Shown one piece after another: positions 1-8,115 of a stretch of 13,534 bases of DNA. The notes below the pieces were generated by a model. It saw only the letters and a list, made by a program, of their open reading frames with translations, made no database searches and had not been told where the DNA came from. The translations under genes were made by a program, and so were the position numbers. Numbering within the stretch: the stretch's first letter is position 1; every line of letters begins with the position of its first letter. The DNA comes from Flammeovirgaceae bacterium (GTDB taxonomy: Bacteria > Bacteroidota > Bacteroidia > Cytophagales > Cyclobacteriaceae): NCBI GenBank assembly GCA_003228395.1, contig QIDJ01000296.1, forward strand, positions 1 to 13,534, read 5' to 3'.

Positions 1-61
1 AATAAATCCTAACAATTATTACGTTTGTCAAGTGAAAAATGTTTGCTCCTATTAATGAATT

Positions 62-2794
62 TTATTTGTCCACAAAGTGCTCTTCGGTTTCTTTAATTAC
101 AGCCTGTGCGGCTGCAACCCTGGCTATGGGTACCCTGAAAGGCGAACAACTTACATAGTCCATACCAGTCTGATGGCAAAATTCAACTGAAGAAGGTTCT
201 CCGCCATGCTCTCCACATATTCCAATATGTATATCTTGCTTCGAATTCCGTCCTTTTTCAATCGCCATTTCAACAAGCTGGCCAACTCCTTCGCGGTCAA
301 GTACCTGGAATGGATCCTCCGGTAATATACCATTCATAACATACTCCGGCAGGAATTTTCCGGCGTCATCTCTGGAAAAACCAAAGGTCATTTGTGTAAG
401 GTCGTTGGTGCCGAAACTGAAGAAATCGGCCTCCCGGGCTATCTGATCTGCAATGAGGGCTGCACGCGGAACTTCAATCATGGTACCCACCAGGTAGTCG
501 ATCCGTTCATTACGTTCGGCAAAAACCTTTTCAGCTTCATTAACCACAATCTCTTTTTGCCCTTTCATTTCTCCCAGTGTCCCGGTAAGAGGAATCATGA
601 TTTCGGGATAAACCGAGATGCCTTTTGCTTTTTCATTAAGCGCTGCTTCAATAATGGCTCTGGCTTGCATGCGCGTAATTTCCGGATAGGTTGTTCCTAA
701 CCTGCAGCCCCGGTGGCCCAGCATCGGGTTTATCTCCTTGAGATTTTCTGCTGTTCGTTTAACCTTTTCCATCGTCATTCCGATTTCTTTTGCCATTACA
801 CGCTGCTCTTCTTCTTCAAATGGGATAAATTCATGCAATGGCGGATCCAGCAGCCTGATGGTTACGGGATATCCGTTCATCGCTTCGAATATTCCCTCAA
901 AGTCGCTGCGTTGCATTGGCAATAAATCAGCTAACGCGTTTTCTCTTCCTTCCTGTGCATCCGCCATTATCATTTTTCGCATTTTCATAATGCGGTTTTC
1001 TTCAAAAAACATATGCTCTGTACGGCAAAGACCGATTCCCCTGGCTCCATACATTATGCCAACCCGGGCTGACTCGGGTGTATCGGCATTGGCTCTCACT
1101 TTCATACGGGCATAGTTATCAGCAAGCGCCATCAGTTCGTCGAATTCATTCCCTAATTCGGGTTGTACGGTAGGAATCTTCCCTTCATAAATTTTTCCGG
1201 TAGAGCCATCGAGTGAAATCCAGTCCCCTTCATTGTACGTGTTTCCGTTCACCGACATGGTTTTTTCTTTATAACTTATATTAAGTACACCGGCTCCACT
1301 GACGCAACACTTACCCATTCCACGGGCAACCACGGCTGCATGCGAGGTCATTCCTCCACGGGCTGTCAATATTCCATCCGACAGGTTCATGCCTCTCAAA
1401 TCATCGGCAGAGGTTTCAATCCGAACCAAAATAACCTGTTCGTCATCGGATTTAAAATTCTCTACTTCATCGGCATTAAATACGATACGTCCGGTAGTGG
1501 CGCCAGGCGATGCAGGCAATCCCACGGTCAGGGGTTTACTCATCTTCAACACACCGGGGTCAAATACCGGATGGAGCAATTCATCCAGTTTTTCAGGTTC
1601 GACTCGCATCAAGGCCGTTTTTTCATCAATCATCCCTTCTTTCAGCATTTCCATGGCTATTCGTACCATAGCTTCACCTGTTCGTTTACCGGTGCGGGTT
1701 TGGAGAAGCCACAGTTTTTCTTCCTGGATGGTAAACTCCAGGTCCTGCACATCTTTAAAATGGCTTTCCAGTTTCATCTGAACTTCATTGAGCTGATTGT
1801 ACTGATCGGGCATATATTCTTCCAGTGAAGGAAAGGCTCTATTTCGTTCTTCTTCCTGGATGCCTGCAAAGTCAGCCCACTGCTTCGAGCCTTTTATTGT
1901 AATCTGTAAAGGTGTCCGGATGCCGGCCACCACATCTTCTCCCTGCGCATCTACAAGGTATTCCCCATTAAAATCATTTTCTCCTGTGGCTGCATTGCGG
2001 GTAAAGGCTACACCTGATACCGAATGATCACCCATGTTGCCAAATACCATGGCCTGTACACTAACAGCCGTGCCGAGGTCATTGCTGATATGGTTTATTT
2101 CCCGGTAATAGATAGCCCTCGGGGTATTCCAGCTTGCAAAAACTGCCATAATGGCTCCCCAGACCTGCTCTTTGGGATCCTGCGGAAATTCCACGCCGGC
2201 ATATTTCTTTGTCAGCAATTTAAAAAGATTTACCAGTTCAATTAGATCATCCACCGTCAGGTCTTTGTCATACTTTACTCCTTTCAAATCTCTGTATTTT
2301 TCAAGCTCTTTTTCAAAAGGGTTTTCCCCTTCTTCATCCTCAATTTTCAATACCACGCCTCCATACATTTGTATAAGCCTCCGGTAGGCGTCCCATGCAA
2401 ATTTGGCCTTCCCGCTTTTGTTTGCCAACCCAGCTACGGACTGGTCAGTGAGTCCGATATCAAGCACGGTATCCATCATGCCAGGCATTGAAAATTTGGC
2501 ACCGGAGCGTACAGAAAGCAGCAATGGATCGTCCACATTACCGAAATCTTTGTCCATTATTTTTTGTATAAAACGCAATCCTTCCAATGCTTCGTCGTGC
2601 AACAGATTTCTTACAACTTCTTCTCCTTCCGTCTGATATTCTCTGCAAACTTCAGTGGTGATGGTAAATCCGGGCGGTACCGGTATCCCGATTCTGTCCA
2701 TTTCAGCAAGATTTGCCCCTTTACCTCCAAGAAGATCCTTCATCTGGCCATTTCCTTCTGCCTGACCGTTTCCGAATTTATATATTCGTTTCAT
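62..2794 (-). CDS. ppdK: Pyruvate, phosphate dikinase (PPDK)
   Basis: This enzyme interconverts pyruvate + ATP + Pi and phosphoenolpyruvate + AMP + PPi in the cytoplasm. The frame gives 910 residues, close to the usual 870-910. The N-terminal ATP-grasp part starts with KGANLAEM and contains LLSVRSGA and SMPGMMDTVL. The central swivelling phosphohistidine domain has GGMTSHAAVVARG with the phosphorylated His at about residue 485. The C-terminal PEP/pyruvate barrel has GARGIGLCRTEHMF, GHRGCRLG, SFGTNDLTQ and HIGICGEHGG with the catalytic Cys at about residue 860. All key residues are intact. The reading frame extends 15 codons further upstream (to 2839), but the start at 2794 (MKRIYKFGNG) was chosen because PPDKs begin there and the extension looks like untranslated leader. 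It stands alone, divergent from the SRPBCC gene across 183 nt. Pyrophosphatase at 7491-8021 would pull the reaction toward PEP by removing PPi; that link is inferred. Confidence 0.97.
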   Translation of the reverse strand: MKRIYKFGNGQAEGNGQMKDLLGGKGANLAEMDRIGIPVPPGFTITTEVCREYQTEGEEVVRNLLHDEALEGLRFIQKIMDKDFGNVDDPLLLSVRSGAKFSMPGMMDTVLDIGLTDQSVAGLANKSGKAKFAWDAYRRLIQMYGGVVLKIEDEEGENPFEKELEKYRDLKGVKYDKDLTVDDLIELVNLFKLLTKKYAGVEFPQDPKEQVWGAIMAVFASWNTPRAIYYREINHISNDLGTAVSVQAMVFGNMGDHSVSGVAFTRNAATGENDFNGEYLVDAQGEDVVAGIRTPLQITIKGSKQWADFAGIQEEERNRAFPSLEEYMPDQYNQLNEVQMKLESHFKDVQDLEFTIQEEKLWLLQTRTGKRTGEAMVRIAMEMLKEGMIDEKTALMRVEPEKLDELLHPVFDPGVLKMSKPLTVGLPASPGATTGRIVFNADEVENFKSDDEQVILVRIETSADDLRGMNLSDGILTARGGMTSHAAVVARGMGKCCVSGAGVLNISYKEKTMSVNGNTYNEGDWISLDGSTGKIYEGKIPTVQPELGNEFDELMALADNYARMKVRANADTPESARVGIMYGARGIGLCRTEHMFFEENRIMKMRKMIMADAQEGRENALADLLPMQRSDFEGIFEAMNGYPVTIRLLDPPLHEFIPFEEEEQRVMAKEIGMTMEKVKRTAENLKEINPMLGHRGCRLGTTYPEITRMQARAIIEAALNEKAKGISVYPEIMIPLTGTLGEMKGQKEIVVNEAEKVFAERNERIDYLVGTMIEVPRAALIADQIAREADFFSFGTNDLTQMTFGFSRDDAGKFLPEYVMNGILPEDPFQVLDREGVGQLVEMAIEKGRNSKQDIHIGICGEHGGEPSSVEFCHQTGMDYVSCSPFRVPIARVAAAQAVIKETEEHFVDK

Positions 2795-2977
2795 ATGTAT
2801 TAGTGAAATTAAATTGAAATAAGATTCGAAGTTGACCATAAATAAAAAAAATGTCAGGAACGTAAGTCACATAAAAACCTGATTTTAGTCGTTTTTCGCA
2901 TACTTGCTCCTGTTGCCCTGAAAAATCATCTGATAAATCACTATTGTTTGATTTTATGTTCTTAAATTTCAAATGCT

Positions 2978-3457
2978 ATGGCTATCAATGTAATAGAAAC
3001 AATGAAAATAAGCGCCGGTCAGAAACAGGTAGCTGCATTTATGTTCAATCCCGAAAATGACATGCAATGGATTGGTGGCATTATTGAGGTTCGGGATATT
3101 TCGAAATTACCTGTTACTGTTGGCTCACGTGTTCACAGGGTGGCAACCTTTCTTGGTAAAGAAATAGATTATATACTGGAAATTATTGACTTCGAAGAAA
3201 ATCATTTCCTGGGAATGGAAGCTGTAAAAAGTCCGTTTCCAATGAAAGTATCTTATCAGGTTGACGCAGAAAATGAAACATCCTGTGTTGTAAAGATTCA
3301 ACTTGAAGGATCAACCAAAGGGTTTTTTATGTTTATGGACCGGTTGTCAACCATTATGGTCGGCGAAACCCTCAAAGGGGATTTAGGAAGACTAAAGGAG
3401 ATTATGGAACACAGTGATGAAGAAGAGGTTAAAATGGAAAACCCTCCTGATTTTTAA
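2978..3457 (+). CDS. SRPBCC-superfamily small protein (polyketide cyclase/START-like fold)
   Basis: A 159-residue protein with no signal peptide or membrane segment. The pattern is that of the SRPBCC (Bet v1/START-like) fold: an N-terminal strand running into a helix with NPENDMQWIGG, a strand pair around VGSRVHRVATFLGKEI, then alternating strands and a long C-terminal helix from about residue 115 (FMDRLSTIMVGETLKGDL). This fold forms a deep hydrophobic pocket and binds lipids or other small hydrophobic ligands. The family call comes from overall pattern, not from a catalytic motif. It ends 23 nt before the cyclopropane fatty acid synthase gene on the same strand, so co-transcription is likely, and a role in handling a lipid substrate or product is a reasonable inference. 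The tail (from about residue 145) is acidic, EEEVKMENPP. No Shine-Dalgarno is visible. A TATTGTTTG at 2942-2950 is one base longer than the Bacteroidota -7 element and is only a weak promoter candidate. Confidence 0.8.
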   Translation: MAINVIETMKISAGQKQVAAFMFNPENDMQWIGGIIEVRDISKLPVTVGSRVHRVATFLGKEIDYILEIIDFEENHFLGMEAVKSPFPMKVSYQVDAENETSCVVKIQLEGSTKGFFMFMDRLSTIMVGETLKGDLGRLKEIMEHSDEEEVKMENPPDF

Positions 3458-3480
3458 TTTTATTTATAATAAAGCGCGTT

Positions 3481-4602
3481 ATGTTAACAGGATATAAAGG
3501 AATTGTTCAGAAGTTGTTAGATGGAGCCGGCATTTCCATAAACGGATCAAAATCCTATGATATTCAGGTTCATGATGAAAGGCTCTATAAAAGAATCGTA
3601 TTGAAAGGCTCTCTGGGTTTGGGTGAAGCGTATATGGATGGTTGGTGGGATGTAAAACAACTCGATGAATTTTTTTACAGGCTGCTGAAATACAAAATTG
3701 ATGAAAAAGTAAAAACCTGGGTAAAATTTCTTTCCAACATAAAATCAATTTTGTTTAACATGCAGGACAAGGTAAGATCAAAACTTGTTGTAAAAAAACA
3801 TTACGATATCGGCAACGACTTATATATGTCATTTCTCGATCCGTATAACCAATACACCTGCGGTTATTTTGAAGACACCGATGACCTGAATGAAGCACAG
3901 GAAAAAAAGCTTGCCCTCATCTGTAAAAAACTTGAGTTAAGCGCAAAAGATAAAGTTCTTGACATTGGTTGTGGCTGGGGTGGCTTTATGAAATACGCCG
4001 CAGAAAAAATTGGGTGCCATGTTACCGGTATATCTATTTCTGGCGAGCAAATCAGGTATGCCCGGGAGTTCACAAAAAATCTTCCGGTAACATTCCGCAA
4101 AATGGACTACAGGGAGCTTAGGGGTAAATTTGATAAAGTACTTGTCTGTGGCATGCTGGAACACGTGGGCGCCAAAAATTACAGGCGGATCATGGAAATT
4201 GTGCATAGCTGCATGGATAAATCAGGCAAATTTCTCCTTCATACCATTGGAGGAAATACCCCGGTAACATCCACGGATCCATGGATATCCAAGTATATTT
4301 TCCCCAATTCACTTCTCCCCTCCATCAGCCAGATATCCAAAGCCACTGAAGGGGTTTTTGTGCTGGAAGACCTGCAGAATTTAGGCGCCTATTATGATAA
4401 GACGCTGTTGGCCTGGTACCACAATTTTAAAAAGAACTGGGATACCCTGAAAACACGCTATGATAACCGGTTTTTTCGTATGTGGGAATATTATTTACTT
4501 TCCTGCGCCGGCTCATTTCGTGCCCGCGATAATCAGTTGTGGCAGTTTGTTTTTACCCCGGAGGGTCAATCTGGCGGAATGCAGTACATCAGGCATACAT
4601 AA
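3481..4602 (+). CDS. cfa: Cyclopropane-fatty-acyl-phospholipid synthase
   Basis: This enzyme transfers a methylene group from S-adenosylmethionine onto cis double bonds of membrane phospholipid acyl chains. The protein has 373 residues (E. coli Cfa has 382). The N-terminal part contains GLGEAYMDGWWD (about 46-57). The SAM-binding Rossmann motif is VLDIGCGWGGF (159-169). The core has HYDIGNDLY (107-115). Residues C127 (YTCGYF), E227 (MLEHVG), H254 (LLHTIGG), I256 and Y305 match the E. coli active-site residues C139, E239, H266, I268 and Y317 with a constant offset of 12, so the enzyme should be active. The C-terminus keeps QFVF and Q-YI motifs common in the family. It lies 23 nt after the SRPBCC gene, probably in one operon. 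Its TAA is one base from the TGA of the convergent TPR-CHAT gene, so there is no room for a separate terminator and the 3' ends of the two transcripts probably overlap. Confidence 0.95.
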   Translation: MLTGYKGIVQKLLDGAGISINGSKSYDIQVHDERLYKRIVLKGSLGLGEAYMDGWWDVKQLDEFFYRLLKYKIDEKVKTWVKFLSNIKSILFNMQDKVRSKLVVKKHYDIGNDLYMSFLDPYNQYTCGYFEDTDDLNEAQEKKLALICKKLELSAKDKVLDIGCGWGGFMKYAAEKIGCHVTGISISGEQIRYAREFTKNLPVTFRKMDYRELRGKFDKVLVCGMLEHVGAKNYRRIMEIVHSCMDKSGKFLLHTIGGNTPVTSTDPWISKYIFPNSLLPSISQISKATEGVFVLEDLQNLGAYYDKTLLAWYHNFKKNWDTLKTRYDNRFFRMWEYYLLSCAGSFRARDNQLWQFVFTPEGQSGGMQYIRHT

Positions 4603-4603
4603 T

Positions 4604-7477
4604 TCAGCTCTCGATCAATACAAATGCACCCCAGTAGTAGGGCTCTGGATATTTTTGCTTCAGCGCCAATTGAGCAGCCTTGAATGCCTTACGTACATCA
4701 TTGTTATATTTTGTAAGATTGCTGTAAAATATAGTCATCAGATCACGGGTGGCCTCATCGCTTACTTTCCATAAACTCATAATTATGCGATCGGATCCGG
4801 CAACCAGAAAGGCACGCTGCAAACCATACACACCTTCACCCGCCTTTACATCACCCAGGCCTGTTTCACAGGCGCTCAATACCACCAATTCGGTTTTTTC
4901 AAGGTTCAGGTTCATGGCTTCATAGGCTGTTAGTATCCCGTTATTCTGGTCGTTTAGTTCCTTATTGTTTAGGCCACTAAAGGTGTTGGCGGCGCCCTTC
5001 AGCAAGATACCTGAACGTAACATGGGATTTTCCCGGGCCACCTCGGGCTCAACGCCAAACAATTGCTCTTGTGGCAAGTTGCCGGCGTCAGCCAGGAAAA
5101 AACCATGTGTGGCAAAATGATAAATGGCCATATTTGAGGCTTTTTTCACACTGCTTTCGCTGGCTTCAGCTCCTATTTTTAGTATGGTTTCAATCCCCGC
5201 TGTACGGAGTATGGCATTTATCTTCTCCACCTCCTCTTTTGTGCCCGGAAGCGGCAGAATATCACGGCTTTCACCATAATCCGGATAACCGAGCAGCCAC
5301 ACATTTCTTTCAGACTTTTTTAATCCGACCTCCTTGTTAGCAGGCAAATCGGCCGTGTTGGTAAGCAACACGATATTCCACCTGTCAATTACATAACCCT
5401 CGTCAGATAGCAGGGTATTTACATTCACCTGGTTGTATATACCGTCATACGAAAGAAACAGGTTTTCCTTGTCTTTTATCGCCGGCTCAAGCGGTCTCCA
5501 GAACTGGGCATATGACAGTTCATCTTTTTTCTTTAACCGGATGGTGTTTTTGTAATATTTATAATATTTATCATCCAGGACTTTGCTGTTACCCAGCTTC
5601 ACCAAAACCGGTGCAGAGAGGTTATTTTTTGTAACAAGTGCATAATATTCCATCACCCCTGTGAAGGTGCGTTCATACACCGGAATTTGCATGATTTCCA
5701 CACTGGCCTCATCGGCATCGAGTGCATTTTTTATGTCATCAAACCCGGGTACTTTTCTGAAAAATCCTTTTTCGAAAATATCAGAATTCTGTGACAGGTA
5801 TCTTTCCCTGGCATTGGCAAGTGATTCCAGCGAGTCAAGATTGATATGTTGTTCGGCAATCTCTTTTTTTGAATAGGTATAATATCCTGCCAGCGATTCT
5901 TTCAGGTCAATCCACTCCAGGTATTTATCCACAAGCTGCTGATTACCGCTCTGCAGAATGCTTCTTTTGATTTTCTGGGAAGCGCTTAAAAGAATGCCTT
6001 TGGTTGCCATCCGGTACCCTAGCATTTTTATAGTCATCGCAGGATCCTTTTGACACCCCTGCGCTGCAAAAGAAAAATACCTGAAAAAACGCGGTTGCAT
6101 TTTATTCCAGTACTTTGTTTTTTCTTCTTCGCTCATAGCCGGAAAAAAGGTTTCGATAAACGACATGGACTGGTCAAGGGCCTCTTCGAAATTCTCAGAA
6201 GCTTTTTCCCAGTCGGCAACCTGCCAATAGTACATCGCCATGTCTTCAAGCGATCTTACATAATCCGGATGACTTTCACCAAGGATGTTTTTCCGGATTT
6301 CAAGCGCTTCCTTAAGCAAGTTTTCCGACTCTTCATATCTTTCCTTATACCTGTAAAAATTACCCAGATTGGCAACGTTTGTTGCATAGGAAGGATGATT
6401 AGCGCCGAATTTTTTAATATAAATTTCCTGTGCATTCAGCAGCAACTCTTCCACTTGTTCGTCTTTCCCCATCAATACATATAAGGCCGCCAGGTTATTC
6501 AGCATGTGTGCATAATCCGGATGTCTTTTCCCCAGCCGCTTTTCCTTCATTTCGATTACCTCGAGAAATATTTTCTCTGATTCCTCATACCGTCCCATCT
6601 CCTGGTATAATATAGCCATGTTGGTCAACAACCGTTGGTGATTGGCAGATTTCGATCCTTTAAGCTTTTCCGAAATAGAAATACTTTCATTCAACAGGCT
6701 TTCAGATTCCCGGTACTGCCCGAGCTGCCGGTAGAGCATGGCTTTGTTATTGAGCATGATGGCAAAAGGCAGTTCCTCATTCAATTCCAGGTTCCTGGTT
6801 ATTTCAAGCGCCCGGTCAATGTTATTTCCGGCATTGGTATATTCCCCCTTATCCTTTTGGAGGACCGCAAGATTATTCAGTGAGGAGGCATAGGCCAGAC
6901 TTTGTTCTCCCAGCATATCCTTTCGTAACTCGAGGGCCTTTCTTGTGAATTCTTCGGATTTTCCATATCTGCCCATGGTATGGTTCAGCAACCCCAGGTC
7001 GGCAATTACACCGGGATAATTCACATGATCATATAATTCATTGACCTCGAATGTGAATTTCGAAGTCAGAAAAGCGGCTTCTGCATAGCGAAATTCATTT
7101 GCCGCATACGACATTTCGCCGGCATCCTTGTAATTGTTAGCCACATCAACAGGTTCTTTTTCATCGCTGTTATCAAAAAGTATAAGTACCCCGTCACGCA
7201 CATCGTTCATGATCTCCTTATTTTCATACAGCCCGGCATTGTCGCTAAACGCAATGGCAAATCCAAAGCTCGACGAGTCAAACTTTGCTTTCGAATTTTT
7301 CAGCAGATTTATACTTTCATTTTTTACAAATTCCGTGGGGTTATCTATAGCATCTGATAATTTCTTTGCTTTGTCTCGTAGTTTCTTGCCGATTTGTCCA
7401 AATGCAGGATTGATCGCCAGCATCATCAATCCAACAAACGCTATGGCAATAAATTTCAACATCCTGTTCGTCTTCAT
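4604..7477 (-). CDS. Secreted TPR-CHAT protein (caspase-like protease fold)
   Basis: A 957-residue protein. Residues 1-27 form a signal peptide (basic MKTNRMLK, hydrophobic core, then NPAFG before Gln28), so it is probably exported to the periplasm or outer surface. Residues about 155-440 are tetratricopeptide repeats with an exact 42-residue period (small residue at 162, 204, 246, 288, 330, 372 and 414), of the kinesin-light-chain-like TPR_12 type. A helical linker follows to about 590. The C-terminal CHAT domain runs from about 590 to 957. It keeps the caspase-type dyad: His791 in ATHGFF and Cys870 in LSACETG, followed by GEGVYGLQRAF and MSLWKVSD. CHAT proteins are cysteine peptidases or peptidase-like, with TPRs usually binding the trigger or substrate. 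Substrate and activator are unknown here. The frame could start 18 codons earlier, at 7531, but that would overlap the pyrophosphatase gene; 7477 puts the signal peptide first. The gene follows pyrophosphatase by 13 nt and is probably co-transcribed with it. Confidence 0.92.
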   Translation of the reverse strand: MKTNRMLKFIAIAFVGLMMLAINPAFGQIGKKLRDKAKKLSDAIDNPTEFVKNESINLLKNSKAKFDSSSFGFAIAFSDNAGLYENKEIMNDVRDGVLILFDNSDEKEPVDVANNYKDAGEMSYAANEFRYAEAAFLTSKFTFEVNELYDHVNYPGVIADLGLLNHTMGRYGKSEEFTRKALELRKDMLGEQSLAYASSLNNLAVLQKDKGEYTNAGNNIDRALEITRNLELNEELPFAIMLNNKAMLYRQLGQYRESESLLNESISISEKLKGSKSANHQRLLTNMAILYQEMGRYEESEKIFLEVIEMKEKRLGKRHPDYAHMLNNLAALYVLMGKDEQVEELLLNAQEIYIKKFGANHPSYATNVANLGNFYRYKERYEESENLLKEALEIRKNILGESHPDYVRSLEDMAMYYWQVADWEKASENFEEALDQSMSFIETFFPAMSEEEKTKYWNKMQPRFFRYFSFAAQGCQKDPAMTIKMLGYRMATKGILLSASQKIKRSILQSGNQQLVDKYLEWIDLKESLAGYYTYSKKEIAEQHINLDSLESLANARERYLSQNSDIFEKGFFRKVPGFDDIKNALDADEASVEIMQIPVYERTFTGVMEYYALVTKNNLSAPVLVKLGNSKVLDDKYYKYYKNTIRLKKKDELSYAQFWRPLEPAIKDKENLFLSYDGIYNQVNVNTLLSDEGYVIDRWNIVLLTNTADLPANKEVGLKKSERNVWLLGYPDYGESRDILPLPGTKEEVEKINAILRTAGIETILKIGAEASESSVKKASNMAIYHFATHGFFLADAGNLPQEQLFGVEPEVARENPMLRSGILLKGAANTFSGLNNKELNDQNNGILTAYEAMNLNLEKTELVVLSACETGLGDVKAGEGVYGLQRAFLVAGSDRIIMSLWKVSDEATRDLMTIFYSNLTKYNNDVRKAFKAAQLALKQKYPEPYYWGAFVLIES

Positions 7478-7490
7478 TTTAGCTTCTGTT

Positions 7491-8021
7491 TTATAAAAAT
7501 TTTTTCCGGTACACGGCAAGCCCCTCCTCAATGATCTTCAAAGCAGTTTCCCTTCCCTGAAAATCTTCTACAATCACCTCTTTGTGCTCCAGTTTTTTAT
7601 AATCCTCAAAAAAACTTTTGACTTCTTTTATAAAATGAGGTGGCAATTCATTGATGTCGTTAAAATGATTTACGCTCATATCGCGCTCGGCAACGGCAAT
7701 TATCTTATCATCCGCTTCGTTGTTATCCATCATTCGCATTACCCCTATTACTTTGGCAGGTACAATGCACAAGGGCACCACTTCAATCTGTGACAAAACC
7801 AGTATGTCAAGCGGATCATTATCATCCCCATAGGTTTGAGGAATAAACCCGTAATTATGCGGATAATATACCGATGAATATATCACCCTATCGAGTATCA
7901 GTAAACCGCTTTCTTTGTCGAGTTCGTATTTACCCCGCGATCCTTTCGGAATCTCTATAATACCATTTACTATTTCCGGGACTTTCTCTCCGGGTGAAAC
8001 ATTGTGCCAGGGATTATTCAT
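7491..8021 (-). CDS. ppa: Family I inorganic pyrophosphatase
   Basis: This cytoplasmic enzyme hydrolyses pyrophosphate to two phosphates and so drives biosynthetic reactions that release PPi. The protein has 176 residues, the usual size for a bacterial family I enzyme. Conserved active-site positions are all present: E23, K31 and E33 in [13 protein letters not shown]45, Y53 and Y57 in the YYPHNYGF region, the signature DNDPLD with D67, D69 and D72, and D99, D104 and K106 in MDNNEADDK. These match the E. coli enzyme with an offset of about two residues. The gene is first in a minus-strand pair; the TPR-CHAT gene starts 13 nt beyond its stop. A TATATTTG element lies only 8 nt upstream of the start codon, which implies a leaderless or nearly leaderless transcript if that is the promoter. 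The 94 nt upstream also separate it from the divergent GH3 fusion gene. Confidence 0.96.
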   Translation of the reverse strand: MNNPWHNVSPGEKVPEIVNGIIEIPKGSRGKYELDKESGLLILDRVIYSSVYYPHNYGFIPQTYGDDNDPLDILVLSQIEVVPLCIVPAKVIGVMRMMDNNEADDKIIAVAERDMSVNHFNDINELPPHFIKEVKSFFEDYKKLEHKEVIVEDFQGRETALKIIEEGLAVYRKKFL

Positions 8022-8029
8022 GTATGGAT

Positions 8030-8056
8030 CAAATATACCTAAATCTACTGATGCAA
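8030..8056 (-). promoter_or_regulatory. Candidate Bacteroidota promoter for ppa/TPR-CHAT
   Basis: On the minus strand TATATTTG (8030-8037) matches the TAnnTTTG -7 element exactly. A TTG (8054-8056) sits 16 nt upstream of it, slightly shorter than the usual 17-23 nt gap. The element ends 8 nt before the ppa start codon, so transcription would begin at or next to the ATG. A chance match is possible in this AT-rich 94-nt gap. Confidence 0.35.
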
Positions 8057-8115
8057 TGAAGAATCGAAGGAATGATTATTATTGTGAATTAGTTACAAAA
8101 ATATTACGTTTTCCC

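Noticed and set aside
1340..1828. Long frame on the plus strand opposite ppdK
   Set aside because: It lies entirely antisense to well-conserved PPDK sequence and shows no domain of its own; the same holds for the other antisense frames over ppdK, TPR-CHAT, the GH3 fusion and deoC.
2795..2839. N-terminal extension of PPDK to 2839
   Set aside because: The 15 extra residues precede the family-typical start MKRIYKFGNG and look like untranslated leader.
2778..2972. 64-residue minus-strand frame in the ppdK/SRPBCC gap
   Set aside because: It overlaps the ppdK start, has no domain, and its sequence looks like translated AT-rich leader.
4604..7477. TPR-CHAT as part of a CRISPR type III-E system
   Set aside because: No repeat array or cas gene is present, and the signal peptide is inconsistent with a cytoplasmic CRISPR partner.
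7915..8115. N-terminal extension of the GH3 fusion to 7915
   Set aside because: It would overlap ppa on the other strand by 107 nt and bury the signal peptide inside the protein.
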